64,000 nt of DNA, taken from Helicoverpa zea. Its lineage: Eukaryota; Arthropoda; Insecta; Lepidoptera; Noctuidae. Within the stretch, counting starts at the first letter, position 1; each line of letters begins with the position of its first letter. The DNA lies in NCBI RefSeq assembly GCF_022581195.2, contig NC_061479.1, positions 5,084,001 to 5,148,000 on the forward strand, written 5' to 3'. Positions 47,802 through 58,999 of this stretch are shown piece after piece. The notes below the pieces were generated by a model. The model was given only the letters and a program-made list of their open reading frames with translations. It was not told where the DNA came from and did no database searches. The translations under genes were made by a program, and so were the position numbers.

Positions 47802-47990
47802 ATATAACGCAATTTCAAAATCGCACTTTCATACTTCGATTAAAATACTTCTTCGTTTCAAAACGAACGCACAATTAAAAAAAAAAGCTATTTATTTACA
47901 CTATAGCACAAGTAACGTTGTTTGACAGTCGATCTATACTGTCTATGATCGAGAATTTCACGCAATGGCTGACTCTGACGCATTCATGCG
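47802..47990 (-). promoter_or_regulatory. Possible distal 5' UTR exon / promoter region of Myrf
   Basis: A stretch free of recognisable repeats. Read on the minus strand it ends in TTATAT followed by a strong donor, GTGAGTGC (GT at 47801-47800). Upstream, 47990-48030 is GC-richer. It lies 3.7 kb from the first coding exon in the right orientation. There is no direct proof of transcription. Confidence 0.3.
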
Positions 47991-48189
47991 ACTCTTCCGT
48001 ACCCTTCTTCGTGCGTGTGCGCATGAAATGCTATCTAACGTTTTTTTGTAAAGCCTTTTTTATGAGACAAAGAAAAGGTTATGTCTTTTGAGCGTATCTT
48101 GTGTGTATATTATATTCTTTCCTTGTAAGCTTATGTCTTTGAAGGAAGATCGTGGGTAAGTAATAGCCGAAAAGGTCTGGATTGATCAT

Positions 48190-48340
48190 AAGGTTAAGCA
48201 ACGCTTGGCGCAGTCGGTGTATGGGCGACCATTTTGATGTGACGAGTTCCTCCGTGTTTTGGAAGGCACGTTATATTGGTCCCGGTCATTTCGACATTTT
48301 TGGCAGTCATTACTGGCAGTCAGAAGTCAGTAGGTAAGTC
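48190..48340 (+). repeat. SINE fragment (head-proximal part)
   Basis: GGAAGGCACGTTATATTGGT, TTTGGCAGTCATTACTGGCA and AGTCAGAAGTCAGTAGG in plus orientation; the following copy at 48380-48585 is inverted. Confidence 0.7.
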
Positions 48341-48379
48341 AGAGGAGTCAAGAACTACGCATGACTTTTGCATTCATCT

Positions 48380-48585
48380 CCCGAGCCTTTTCCCAGCTAC
48401 ATATATTGAGGTCGGCTGTCAGTCTAACCGAATGCAGCTGAGTAGGTGTTTTACAAGGAGCGATTGCCTATCTGACCTCCTCAACCCAGTTATCCGAGCA
48501 ACCCAATACTCCTCGGTAAGACTGGATGACAGTCTTACTGGCTTCTGACTACCCGTAACGACTGCCAAAGATGTTCAATGACAGC
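48380..48585 (-). repeat. SINE copy
   Basis: CGAGCCTTTTCCCAGCTACA, CTATCTGACCTCCTCAACCC and TGACTACCCGTAACGACTGC. Confidence 0.87.
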
Positions 48586-48589
48586 ATAC

Positions 48590-50035
48590 TCACGCGAAAA
48601 CAATAAAACCAACGGAATTCTAATCAACTTAAGAATGTCATCATATATTGCCCACGCGCATAACACCAATAAAAATGTCTACGATACCGTATGTATTACA
48701 TAAATATTATAGTTTTTGCAACGCGTGACGGCTACTATACTTATTATGTAGGTATTTGTGAATTCTTCGGATTAATAAGTAGGTACATAATGTATGGGAA
48801 AATCAGAGTTATGTGGCAAGCTATGTGGTTCCGTAGGTAGGTATAACTATACTTCTAACTAATATAATTTAGATGACATTTTTTGTTGTTTGATTGTGCC
48901 CTAAAGGCTCCGAAACTGCAAAAACTATTTTACCAATAGAAGTCCGATTTTCTGGTACGGGAAGTAGCTCTCTGAATTCTGAGCATACGGACATCATACC
49001 CCCGTGATGGCACTTCAGCGCTAAATAACGAATATTTACTTATATCATAAATGGAAAAATAACTAGGTATATTTTGAATAATCAGTTCTTTATTTGTATT
49101 CTTTGTTACACAAGTGTTACTTTTTATAAAATGGAAACAATATAGACCCCATAGGGCACAGTTTTAAGATCTGTTGTGATTTTAAATGAAATCCAAAGAA
49201 GGGAAGAAAAAGAAGTCTCTAGAGCCTTTTTTTGGGAATATTGTAAAGGCTACTTTTATTGCGTAAAAAGTAGTTCATTCAGGACGCGGGTAAAACAGCA
49301 GACGGAAGTCATCACAAGATAATACCTACCAATCACTGCCCTGAATACTTAATCAAACAATATTAATTATTATTATTAAAACTGACATAATTAATAACGT
49401 TATAAAAAACAATTAAATCTTAACCCGGGAGAACTGGAGATAAGTACAGATGGTCCGAAGTCATCGACACGGATTGAATGAATATGAACGAGTGAAAGGA
49501 GTAGGTGAACGCCCTGAGAACTTCGTTCTCGACGCGAATGCAGAAATGTCGTGAAAAATTGTAATTAATTTATTGGTTATGGTTAACGTTGTTTTAGTCA
49601 TTTTTAGAGGTATTGAAGTTAGCTGTTCTCAGCTAATCTTTCGTCCTGAGAAAACCACTTCGTAACGCCTGCAGTGGGTAGAAAACAAAACAGCCTATGT
49701 CTTTTCTCAGGCTCCAGTCTCAGTAGAAAAGTAGACTGTATGTGTATTGAAAATCACAAATTGAGTTTTTAAATATAACAAATGATTGTAAAGCTACTGA
49801 ATTGGCTAAGGAGGAAATATTGTAAGCTGCAGTAACGATTTGAAAAAATATATTTCAATATTAAGTAGCCAATCATCATAAGCCTTTTTATAGCCCACTG
49901 CTGGGCACAGGTCTCCTCTCACACAGAGAAGGATTTAAATAGCAATAGTACGTTTATCCAGAAATACTCAAGGCTACTTTTTATCCGCGGCCGGGAAGGA
50001 CTCCTCTCGGGACACGGGTGAATGCCTAGGAAACA
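48590..50035. other. Intergenic sequence without recognisable genes
   Basis: AT-rich; short tail-type repeat fragments near 49235-49310 (CAGCAGACGGAAGTCATC) and 49865-49950 (GCCCACTGCTGGGCACAGGT). Nothing else is supported. Confidence 0.5.
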
Positions 50036-50039
50036 TCTA

Positions 50040-50190
50040 CTGGGCTGCGGGATTGTTCGCGCGAGTTACCGCGGCGCTGGTACATAAAGGGCTTAAGAAG
50101 GAACATGATGGGTTTGAGTCAGTAAGAGTCTGACACTCCCTCACGCTGCACCCACAGCGGGAGGGGTCATTTGATGATTTCCCATAAAGA
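50040..50190 (+). mobile_element. R1-clade LINE 3' tail, second subtype
   Basis: GGGCTGCGGGATTGTTCGCG, GTCAGTAAGAGTCTGACACT, CACGCTGCACCCACAGCGGG and CCCATAAAG, as in 6228-6372. Confidence 0.84.
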
Positions 50191-50769
50191 AAGGTATTTT
50201 AATTTTCATCTAGATACCCAATAGCTTTTTCGTTAATTTTCGAATTAAACCGCGTAAACAATCTAGTTATTTAATAAGACATAATATAACAGATCATATA
50301 ATAGGCATTATCAATTAAATACCTATTCACACACGCTTGATATGAAACTATATTTTGGGTCAAGGCAATCCAACATGATTGTGCTAATTATACTTTTATT
50401 TGGCAAAATATTTATATATTTTGATATTAATTAGTGTATCTTATTTGATGTTGAACTTGAGGTCGTTATGTCAATTCCTGGGGGAGAGGTTTAAGTAAAA
50501 TTTTCCGTGTAATGTTTTTAGGCTTCCGTAAGAAACGGGACCCTATTATGTACTAAGACTTTGGTGTCTGTCTATCTGTCACTAGGCTGTATCCTATGAA
50601 CCGTGAGAGAGATTCACTAATAATTTATTTCTGAGGTTTGCTAAACGAGGTTTCTTTTGGATGTTTTTAGGTTTTGGCTATTATCTCTTAGTGAGCATGT
50701 CTGTTCTGTTTGCATTTGTGTCCGGTAGATTATGACTCTCTTATCATCTCTTCATTCTCCTGTCATTTT

Positions 50770-51070
50770 CTTAGCCATTTTCTCTATTACTTTGAGGTCA
50801 GCTACTAGTTCACTCGGATGCAGCTGAATACCAATGTTTTACATAGAGCGGATGCCTCCTCAATCCAGTTACCCGGAGAACTCCATATCCCTTGTTAAGA
50901 CTATTTGTCAGACTTTCTGGCTTCAAACTACCCGTAACGACTGAGAAAGATGTTCAAATGACAGCCGAAACCCACAATTTCACGTGCCTCCCAACACGGA
51001 GAAACTCGCTGAGACATTGATGGTCACCCATCCACACAGCGACCGCGTTAAGCGTAGCCAAGAACTCTAT
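50770..51070 (-). repeat. SINE copy, diverged
   Basis: GAGGTCAGCTACTAGTTCAC, CAGCTGAATACCAATGTTTT, CAAACTACCCGTAACGACTG and GCGACCGCGTTAAGCGTAGC. Confidence 0.75.
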
Positions 51071-51239
51071 AAAGTTTATCAGCATTAATTTTGCGTAAAC
51101 AATTTATAATTATAACTTGAATAGGTCTCAAAATACTGAGGTTATCTTTGCAATATAATGATTATATCCTTGACCGGATTGTAATCGTGGTGCACTTAGA
51201 ATTAATTTATGAGTCTCGTAAACAATATTGTATAATACT

Positions 51240-51580
51240 AGCCGTTTTCCTGCGGTTTCGTCCGCGTCCCGGGAAAACTACAGCTCGTTACGGGGTAAAA
51301 TATAGCCTGTTACTCGGGAAGAGTGTAGCTTTCTAACAGTGAAAGAATTTTTGAAATAGGTTCAGTAGTTTTGAAGCCGTTACAAGGAGCGACTGCCTAT
51401 CTGACCTCCTCAACCCAGTTACCCAGTTTGATTCTGGGGCAACTCAATACCCCTAGGAAAGACTGGTTATCAGACTTACTGGCTTCTGTGAGGTGATAAA
51501 AAATTCATATAAAACGGGAAAAACTTCTTATTAGTCGGGTAAAAATAGGTGACAAAGTTACGCGCAAAAGCTAGTACCCA
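51240..51580. repeat. Tail-type repeat interrupted by a SINE piece
   Basis: GCCGTTTTCCTGCGGTTTCG and GGTTCAGTAGTTTTGAAGCC open the tail-type repeat. A SINE piece follows (51380-51490, GGAGCGACTGCCTATCTGAC, minus), then TACGCGCAAAAGCTAGTA closes the outer repeat. Confidence 0.6.
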
Positions 51581-51764
51581 CCATTTATGTCCTGTACGGC
51601 CTTTTTTATCGTCCCACTGCTAGGCACAGGCCTCCTCTCACATGGGGAAGGATTGAGCGTTAATCACCACGCTTGCTCAATGCGGGTTGGTGATTTCAGA
51701 CTACATAGTCCAGGTTTCTTTAAGATGTTTTCCTTCACCTTTTTATCAGCCTTTGGTGACCAAG

Positions 51765-51835
51765 ATATACTTAGAAAGTACATACACACTTAGAAAAGTT
51801 GCATTGGTACTTGCCTGACCTGGAATCCAACCCAC
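51765..51835 (-). repeat. tRNA-like head of the ATG-tail SINE
   Basis: ATATACTTAGAAAGTACATA, AAGTTGCATTGGTACTTGCC and TGACCTGGAATCCAACCC correspond to the head of the SINE at 7783-8152, on the minus strand. Confidence 0.75.
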
Positions 51836-52334
51836 CATTGAACAATCAACGAAAACTACACCTGTCCAATATGAAATACACCCCTTTTTAAAGGTAAACA
51901 TTAAATATTTGACCAAATCACACAGTTGAGTGAACAAACTAATATTGTTCACCCTTAGCTAATTTGTGAAGTAAATTGTTTTACCCCTATACGGGGGTGG
52001 ACTCTAGTGATCCGTGAAAATGCATCTGGTCTTTAAATAGCTGTAATTTTTGTTATTTTTATTGTGGAAAACTTTTTAACCGATTAAAAAAAAGGAGGTT
52101 CTCAGTATGACCTGTATAATATATATTATACATATTATGTATGTACGTATTTATGTTTGTCCGCAATTATCTCACGTTTGGCTGAAGCAATTTGGATGCG
52201 ATTTTCAGAACTGTTGAACTGAGTTAGATTGATTTGTAAATTAATGTAGTTTAATATGAAACTATTCTATTTACTATTTCTATACAAATAAAGTAATTAT
52301 TTGTAGGTATTTGTCTATCGGACTATACATACAG

Positions 52335-52490
52335 TCCCGGATTTTTGAAAGGCGAACGTCGGGCCGAAGCGAACACGCTGAAGCCTTTTTGAGACAACTT
52401 TAATGAGATGGTGACACAAAACCGACGATTATCCCTGTTGACACTATAGAAATGTACCCAAGGACAATCCCCGGTTCTGTGCTAAATAAC
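52335..52490 (-). mobile_element. LINE 3' end, second copy of the element at 8181-8855
   Basis: TTTGAGACAACTTTAATGAG, GTGACACAAAACCGACGATT and CCCAAGGACAATCCCCGGTT are the reverse complement of 8640-8850. It shows the uninterrupted site where the 18-bp insertion lies in the other copy. Confidence 0.82.
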
Positions 52491-52679
52491 TTACTGTGGA
52501 AAAAACTTATTATTAATAATGAAGATAGGTATCGGTTAGGTTTTATCATTGTGCCTTATATTGTTTTCCCACATTGTTTCTATTTTATAAATATAAAATG
52601 TTCCACTTCTATAACATTATATGGAATGCTAATAAAGAATTGAGTATTCGAGTATCTGCGCGGTTTTTTCTCAAATAAG

Positions 52680-52870
52680 TTGAGATCGATTTCCAGACTA
52701 ACCTGATGCAGCTAAATACCAGTGTTTTACATACGACTGCCTATCTGGCCTCTTCAACCCAGTAACCCTTGCTAAGACTGGATGTCAGACTTTCTGGTTG
52801 AACTATCCGTTACTGCTATGATGTACAAATGACAGCCGGAACCTACAAGATCATGCCATCCAAAGCACGG
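52680..52870 (-). repeat. SINE copy, diverged
   Basis: TTGAGATCGATTTCCAGACT, GACTGCCTATCTGGCCTCTT and GACAGCCGGAACCTACAAG. Confidence 0.72.
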
Positions 52871-53047
52871 AGTATCTTACCATTTTTATAGACGGTCCTC
52901 ATTGACGAAATGTCTGTGTCAAACGTTGCTTAACCTGCGATAAGTTTATTTATTAACTGGCCAGAATAAAGTGGTAGATAAACACCCTTTTGTAAATGCA
53001 ATGCAATGGCAAAAACAAAAACATTCCAGTTCATACCTTCCGGCTTC

Positions 53048-53140
53048 ATCATCAGAACAGTTTTACTAGGTACAATTGCATTGTCATACGGCATTTCATG
53101 GCGCTACGATCCTTGGAAGATGGTTTTTGTTACCTTAGAT
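53048..53140. repeat. Short dispersed repeat (CATCAGAAC ... GACGCTACGA)
   Basis: TCATCAGAACAGTTTTACTA followed by TGGCGCTACGATCCTTGGAA then GATGGTTTTTGTTACCTTA. Related text is at 6137-6215 and 20232-20305. Class unknown. Confidence 0.5.
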
Positions 53141-53144
53141 AAGT

Positions 53145-54010
53145 AACTATTTAGTAAGTATATATATAGTAAGTATATTTATATATATAGTAAGTATAAG
53201 TATTTAACCTGGACCATAAATTCCATTACACAGTTACATACAGGTCGACCTAATAAAAGCGTGTTTAGCCCGTATCATCTCGTGTTCGTTGTACAATGTC
53301 AATTCCCGGACCGATTTAACACTACCAACCTACCAACAATTGATTCTTTGTCAACCGTTTTGTGAATGGAGTCATCTTCATTGATAACCAGCTTCCTTGG
53401 TATTTGTTATGTCTATAAAGGTCTGAACGACTGACTTTTGATACGTCTGGTTAAATTTTGATAATAAATTTTTTTTTTTTTTGGTTTGATAAGAACTGGC
53501 GTAGAGTGAGTCAGACTCGCGGTAATTTGTTTTGAAAAAAAAAAATGGCCAAAAGTTACGTTTATTGTATTTATTTATCAGTATTTTTAGTTACATCGAC
53601 GACAATAATATATAATGTGTGGATTCAATTAATCTATCACGATTCATGAGATCTCTTTGCCGGTAAAAAATATTAAACTAATTGATTGAAATCTAACATA
53701 ACATAACAACATGAGATACCAAAGCTTATAAATATATCATGATTTTGTAACATATATTCTATAAATAACTGAGTAGGCACAGAAAAAAACATAAAATAAC
53801 ATCCTTAAGAACGTCTAAGTAAGTGAAAACAAAATATTATGTAGGCACCAACTTTTTTTATCGTGTGCGCATCATAATCTCATAGTAACAAGTAGCCACA
53901 TTACAAAAATAAATTAGCAATAAACATACCAGACGGCAAAAAGATGAAAAACCAATGTTGCCATTACGCAAATTAAAAACCTACCTGGATTTTCCCCTAC
54001 ATAAACAGTC
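53145..54010. other. AT-rich intergenic stretch without genes
   Basis: Low-complexity AT sequence, including TATATATAGTAAGTATA repeats at 53155-53200. No gene or repeat family recognised. Confidence 0.5.
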
Positions 54011-54014
54011 TTAA

Positions 54015-54535
54015 AGGTACGTTTTGAATACTAGCTGTTGACTGCAACTGCCGACCGCATATGCCGCACAATTGTGGTCTTACTACAAAAACTTAAACAT
54101 GTGTCGAACACTTGTTTAAAAAGTGTGGCTGCAAAATGGACCTTATTTCAACGTCATAATCTGACATTTTATTAGACAAGTGTTAAACTGACGTTTAAAA
54201 GTTTTTGTGGTACGACGGTTGATATCTAAGGGCGACTGCACGTCCGGGGCTGCGGGGTTGTTTGAAAGAGTTACCGCGGCCCTGGTACATAGAGGTCTTA
54301 AGAAGGAACATGCTGGGTTTTAGTCAGTAAGAGTCTGACACTCTCACACGCTGCAAACCAACAGCGAGAGAGGTCATTTGATGGTTTCTGATAAAAAAAA
54401 AATGCGACTGCACGTGCTGCTGCCGCTTCGATCCAAAACGGTTTCACGTAACACATACAAACCAATAGTGCAGCTGCGGCCGACTTCATGCAGTCGCGGC
54501 ATGTGCGGTCAGCAGTTGGCATTGAAAACGTACCT
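54015..54535. mobile_element. Harbinger-type MITE interrupted by two insertions
   Basis: Same family as 16188-16415: ends AGGTACGTTTTGAATACTAG and, inverted, AGGTACGTTTTC, with TAA at 54012-54014 and 54536-54538. Extra sequence starts near 54066, and an R1 tail was inserted at 54244-54403. Confidence 0.78.
54244..54403 (+). mobile_element. R1-clade LINE 3' tail with 12-bp target duplication
   Basis: GCGACTGCACGT stands at 54232-54243 and 54404-54415. The tail contains GTTTGAAAGAGTTACCGCGG and GTCAGTAAGAGTCTGACACT and ends in an A run. The host sequence across the site matches the intact MITE at 16188-16415, so the insertion is proven by comparison. Confidence 0.9.
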
Positions 54536-54719
54536 TAACTCGACTCTTTTTCTGAACCAACGTGTTATAAGAAAAGAAAAAAACAACTGACGTCTGCATT
54601 GCAGTGTTATCAATATGTAGTTATTTTAAGTTCAAAGAAAAACGACAGTGTGTTAGAATCAAACTTTATATTACATAACTCGCAGTATCCTAGTGTGGAG
54701 TATAGGGCCACAACCATCA

Positions 54720-55525
54720 ACTCCCAAGCCTTTTCCCAACTATGCTGGGGTCGGCTTCCAGTCTAACCGGATTCAGCTGAATACCAGTGTTTTAGAAGAA
54801 GCGACTGCCCTGCCTGACCTCCTCAACCCAGTTACCCGGGCAACCCGATACCCCTTGGTAAGACTGGCTTCTGACTACCCGTAACGACTGCCAAGGATAT
54901 TCAATGACAGCTGGAACCTACAGTTTAACGTGCCATCCAAAACACAGTCATTAGTGTCTAAGGTGATCTTCACACTGCCCCGCATCACGCTGCATCTTGC
55001 GTGTCGACGCACCTACGCGCGTTCCTGCGGGAGTGCAGATCTGCATCATCGTGCGGGTTTTTCGCGCACTTACGCGCGTAGGTGCGTTTAGTAGATTCAC
55101 GCACGGCGGCTCTCATAGAGTTCCATTTTCAAATATACACGTCACGCCCATTCAAAATCACGCGCGGCACTGCGGGATTCAGTGTGCCATACCTTGCGTC
55201 TCGCCCCGCACCTACGCGCGGGGGTGCGTGTTTCTCCGCATGTATGTGCGTGATCCGCATGAACGCGCGTGGATGCATTTTCAGTGTGTTGGACTATGCG
55301 TGTTTTCCATACAAACGGAGATATTTCCATACAACGGAAAAAAACGCATCCACGCACTACGCTGCATCATGCGGGGCAGTGTGATAATCGCCTAAGATAT
55401 ACTTAGGAAGTACATACAAACGTAGAAAATTTGCATTGGTACTTGCCTGACCTGGAATCGAACCCACAACCTCACACTCGAGATGTTGACACTTTACCCT
55501 TTGGTTTTTAATCTAGGGCTACAAC
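54720..55525 (-). repeat. SINE, near full-length, split by a MITE
   Basis: The 3' part (54720-54961, AGCCTTTTCCCAACTATGCT) and the head (55393-55525, GGTACTTGCCTGACCTGGAA, AATCGAACCCACAACCTC) are separated by the element at 54962-55392. Removal restores GTGTCTAAGATATACTTAG of the SINE consensus. Confidence 0.87.
54962..55392. mobile_element. Harbinger-type MITE, TAA target duplication, GC-rich
   Basis: TAA at 54959-54961 and 55393-55395. The ends GGTGATCTTCACACTGCCCC and, inverted, GGCGATTATCACACTGCCCC match. The 431-bp inside is dense in CGCACCTACGCGCG-type words. The overlapping short frames over it are not genes. Confidence 0.84.
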
Positions 55526-55639
55526 CATTGTAATTTTTCCATATTTTTTCAATTATCTTGCTCCAGTGTTTCCATCCGCATCCTACTTATACCGCCAGGA
55601 TAAAGCCAAAGTTTCAGATATTAAAATCCTGTTTTCCTC

Positions 55640-55870
55640 AAAATGTTTTCCTTCCAGAAACACTTGCAACTAAAAAGTAAACTTTCTCAAGGAGCTGTTG
55701 ATGTGGAAGGATTAAAAGGAAGAGGACGACCAAAGAAACGATGGATGGATTGTGTGAAAGACGATATGGTTAGAAATAATGTTACTTCTGAGATGATGGC
55801 AGACAGAGAAGTATTAAAGAAGACAATTAATAAATTTGGATAAGGGCAGGGGAATTATGATGATGATTAT
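55640..55870 (+). mobile_element. RTE-type LINE C-terminal remnant
   Basis: Encodes RGRPKKRWMDCVKDDMVRNN then VTSEMMADREVLKKT, the usual end of RTE-like reverse transcriptase ORFs. It is followed by TAA and an ATGATGATGAT tail. 5' truncated. Confidence 0.8.
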
Positions 55871-56059
55871 AAACTCTAGATGGGTTTCTGATTTACAAAT
55901 TGAGCCGCCGCAAACGTCACTGGCGCCGCTTCACGCAGCATATAAAAACGTGTTGATAAAACAAAAATGGCCGCCAGATAATATCACAAATTTGCGCATT
56001 CCTGACGTTTTGTATAAATATTATAGTAATGCGTCATTATTACGATAGCACGGGAGAGC

Positions 56060-56240
56060 ACGTTAATGTCGGTCCTGCGCCTGATTTCTCCGGTGGTGTC
56101 GGATTGCCGTCCCATCGGGTTATGAGAGTGAAGGAATAGGTAGTGAGTGCACCTGTGTCCAAGCACATGCTCGTGCACTATAATATGTCCTGCGCAGCTA
56201 GCTGATCTCCTTCTATGAGATCAGCCGCCGTGGCACCAAA
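56060..56240. repeat. Dispersed SINE-like repeat, second family
   Basis: GGTCCTGCGCCTGATTTCTC, GAGTGAAGGAATAGGTAGTG and CACTATAATATGTCCTGCGC. Inverted relative to 12290-12545. Related pieces are at 25085-25200 and 37795-37890. Confidence 0.65.
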
Positions 56241-56289
56241 AACAAAGTTTCGATTTGATCATGCTAAGTTTAAATAACGCTTGATGCAG

Positions 56290-56520
56290 TCAGTCCATGG
56301 GTTTTAGAAGGCACGTTAAACTAGTGGGTCCCGGCTGTCATTTGAACATCTTTGGCAGTCGTTATGAGTAATCAGAAGCCAGGAATTCTAAAACGATAAA
56401 GATCGTGTTGCAGTTAACTAGGTTGAGGAGGTCAGATATTCAGTTGCTCCATGTAAAATACTGGTATTCAGCTCCATACCGCTAAACTGAAAGGCCTCAA
56501 AAAGTCTAGGCGAATGATGG
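56290..56520 (+). repeat. SINE copy, diverged
   Basis: TAGAAGGCACGTTAAACTAG, ATCTTTGGCAGTCGTTATGA and AATCAGAAGCCAGGAATTC; the 3' half is eroded. Confidence 0.72.
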
Positions 56521-56525
56521 AGATT

Positions 56526-56680
56526 GTTGCACCACTTCTTCTTTCCAGCAAAATCACATAAGAAGTGGCCAAGAGGGGCGTTTTGAGGTCTGTCTTTTGT
56601 AAACCTTGACGTTCAAAAAGAGCCGTTTTGCAGCCAAGTTTGAATAAATGAGTCTGATAATAAAATCTTTCGTTTAACAG
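56526..56680 (+). mobile_element. LINE 3' UTR fragment
   Basis: CACCACTTCTTCTTTCCAGC, GGGGCGTTTTGAGGTCTGTC and TTTGAATAAATGAGTCTG match the inverted piece at 13547-13790. Confidence 0.65.
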
Positions 56681-57419
56681 TCACAATAACTGACCACTGA
56701 CCAGTTCAGATCGGCTCGTCCGAACATGGGCGCGTTATCAACAGACAGACAGATTGAATTACATATTTTATTATTAGTAGATAACGTACTACATCACTTT
56801 TTGTTCGTCATTAGGAAAAAACAAATAGTTTTGCTATCGTAGTTTTTGTAAACAGGAAAAAGTATTGAATTTGGCTGGCTAAAAATAGAAAAGTTGTTCT
56901 GTGAGAGATTTTTTTTGCTTGACATGATACCAAGAATGTATTTTTTTTTTTAAGAAAACTAGTAGGTATTATTGACCAAGAAACCATACTGAATATTAAA
57001 ATAAGTTATATTTAAAACAAGGTACAACATTTCATATCTGACTACCTTGAGAAGATACCTATTATTTTTAAAAGAGTAACCATGGAGTTTCTTGCCCGTT
57101 CTTCTCCATAGAAATTACTTTTGGAATGGGCAACTAGAATCAACCTTATTTATAACTAGCTTCTGCCAGCGACTTCGTCCGCCTTAGAGTCGGACTTTGT
57201 GCAAAGAGAGGAAGAAATAATAAACACCAGCCCCTCCAATTATGTAAATCTATGCGTACTTACTGCTTCTTTAAGTAATAAAATGTAAACTATTAATAAT
57301 TTGTAATTTGAACGAATATTTAAACACAAAAATAACTAATAGGTACCAACCTATTTTATAAAATAACAACAAAAGAAAGTTAAAAATAAATTATTTAAAA
57401 CCTAAAAGTCGCGCAATAA

Positions 57420-57780
57420 GGTTGAACGCTCTGAACGTCTATTCGCATCAATCGCACCAACAGTCAAATATTGTATGAAGCTCGCGCAGCCACCGCGCCG
57501 CGAGTTGCGTCGAGCGCGGCGACCGTTGCACAAAAATGATCCTTATAGCGTACGTGATTCAGTATTCGCGCGCGGTGGCTTATTACCGTTTTTCATGTAT
57601 AACTTTGGTGTTTCTTTACCGATTTAAATCATTCTTTTTTTAATTAATAGATAATACTGTTAACTATGTTTAATTAGTGTGAGTGAGAGTGTTATAAACG
57701 AAATAGTAGACAAATATAATCAGAAAGCTCCGAACTGCTAAGCTACCGAGAGTTTTACGTGTTATTGTGAGTGAACCATA
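57420..57780 (+). promoter_or_regulatory. Possible promoter / first non-coding exon of a plus-strand gene
   Basis: A GC-rich stretch (57475-57590, with GAGTTGCGTCGAGCGCGGCG and GTATTCGCGCGCGGTGGC) is followed by repeat-free AT-rich sequence ending in a good donor, ATTGTGAGTGAACC (about 57762-57775). This looks like a promoter plus 5' UTR exon, but no coding exon follows in the window. Speculative. Confidence 0.25.
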
Positions 57781-57879
57781 AAAGATAGACATATGCTGCC
57801 ATGGGATATTTTTTACATAATTTTATGAAGAATATTTCCGTCGTACATTGTTTCTGTGTAGCTGTAACCATTAAGGCTG

Positions 57880-58066
57880 CACACGCGACGGAAGCTTAAA
57901 AAATGGAGTAACTTCTCCCGTTTTCCCAACATTTACCTTCACTGCTCTGCTCCTATTGATCGTAGCGTGATGGAAAGTATCCTATAACCTGCCCAGGAGT
58001 ATGAAGAATATTTTTGCCAAGTTTCATTAAAATCCGTCCAGTAGTTTTTGTTTCCATAACGAACAT

Positions 58067-58103
<37 letters not shown>

Positions 58104-58230
58104 AATTTTACTGATTGCATTTTTGGCATCAGTATCGATCACTAATCACCCCCTAATAGTTATTTTGGAAATATATTCAATGTACAGAATTGACCTCTCT
58201 ACAGATTTATTATAAGTATAGATTTTTGAC
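57880..58230. repeat. Dispersed repeat with ACAG microsatellite
   Basis: AAATCCGTCCAGTAGTTTTT, CATAACGAACATACAGACAG, an ACAG run (58068-58102) and AATATATTCAATGTACAGAA. The same words flank the minisatellite near 11840-11970. Confidence 0.65.
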
Positions 58231-58557
58231 ATTCATAAGTGCTTTTAAAGGACTAAATGAAATAAATGATTTGACTTTGACTTTGAAAAAACGTCGAAAT
58301 AAACTCAAGGGTCAGATATAAAAAAAGTCCTAAAATTGTTCGGTTCATGGGTCATGATTTAGAGTAACTAGACTCTGCCTACAGTTTAATCTGCCTCCCG
58401 TGGGATCTACTTGGCGGGCCCGGATAAAAAATAAATGGGCTATCACAGAAATAATTTTGCAATAGGTCCAGAGATTAGCAAGTTCAAATATAAAACTCTT
58501 CAGGTTTATAATACTAGTATAGATGACCGATTACCTACGCTTTTGCAATATTATCAC

Positions 58558-58745
58558 AGACTAGCTTCTGCCAGCGGTTTCACCCGCATCCCATGGGAAC
58601 CTCTGCACGAACCCGGATAAAAAGTAGCCTATAGCCTTCCTCGATAAATGGGCTATCTAACACTGAAAGAATTTTTCAAATCGGACCAGTAGTTCCTGAG
58701 ATTAGCGGGTTCAAGCAAACAAACAAACTGTTCAGCTTTATAATA
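58558..58745. repeat. Dispersed tail-type repeat, well preserved
   Basis: ACTAGCTTCTGCCAGCGGTT, CCCGGATAAAAAGTAGCC, GGGCTATCTAACACTGAAAG and AAACTGTTCAGCTTTATAAT, the reverse sense of the 19100-19260 copy. Degraded copies are at 7429-7475, 57159-57190 and 59620-59730. Confidence 0.75.
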
Positions 58746-58999
58746 TTTGTATTGTAGGTTATGTTAATTATGTACGTAGGAGACACACGTGCGCAAATTA
58801 TTGCGCCTCATCTCGTAATGGGGCGTAAATAATAACGTTTAACAATAAGTGGATCTATTAAATAATAATTATAATTAACTAGAAAGAGTGATCTGTTAGC
58901 GTCATAATTGTTTAATGCATACACGAGCGCAGATTATAGTTAAATGCATTTGTAACCATCGTCATATGTCTAGGTTTTACCCAACTGTGTTGGGGTCGG

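Noticed and set aside
54997..55395. Frames of 132 and 100 codons
   Set aside because: They fall inside the GC-rich MITE at 54962-55392, which has TAA duplications and splits a SINE.
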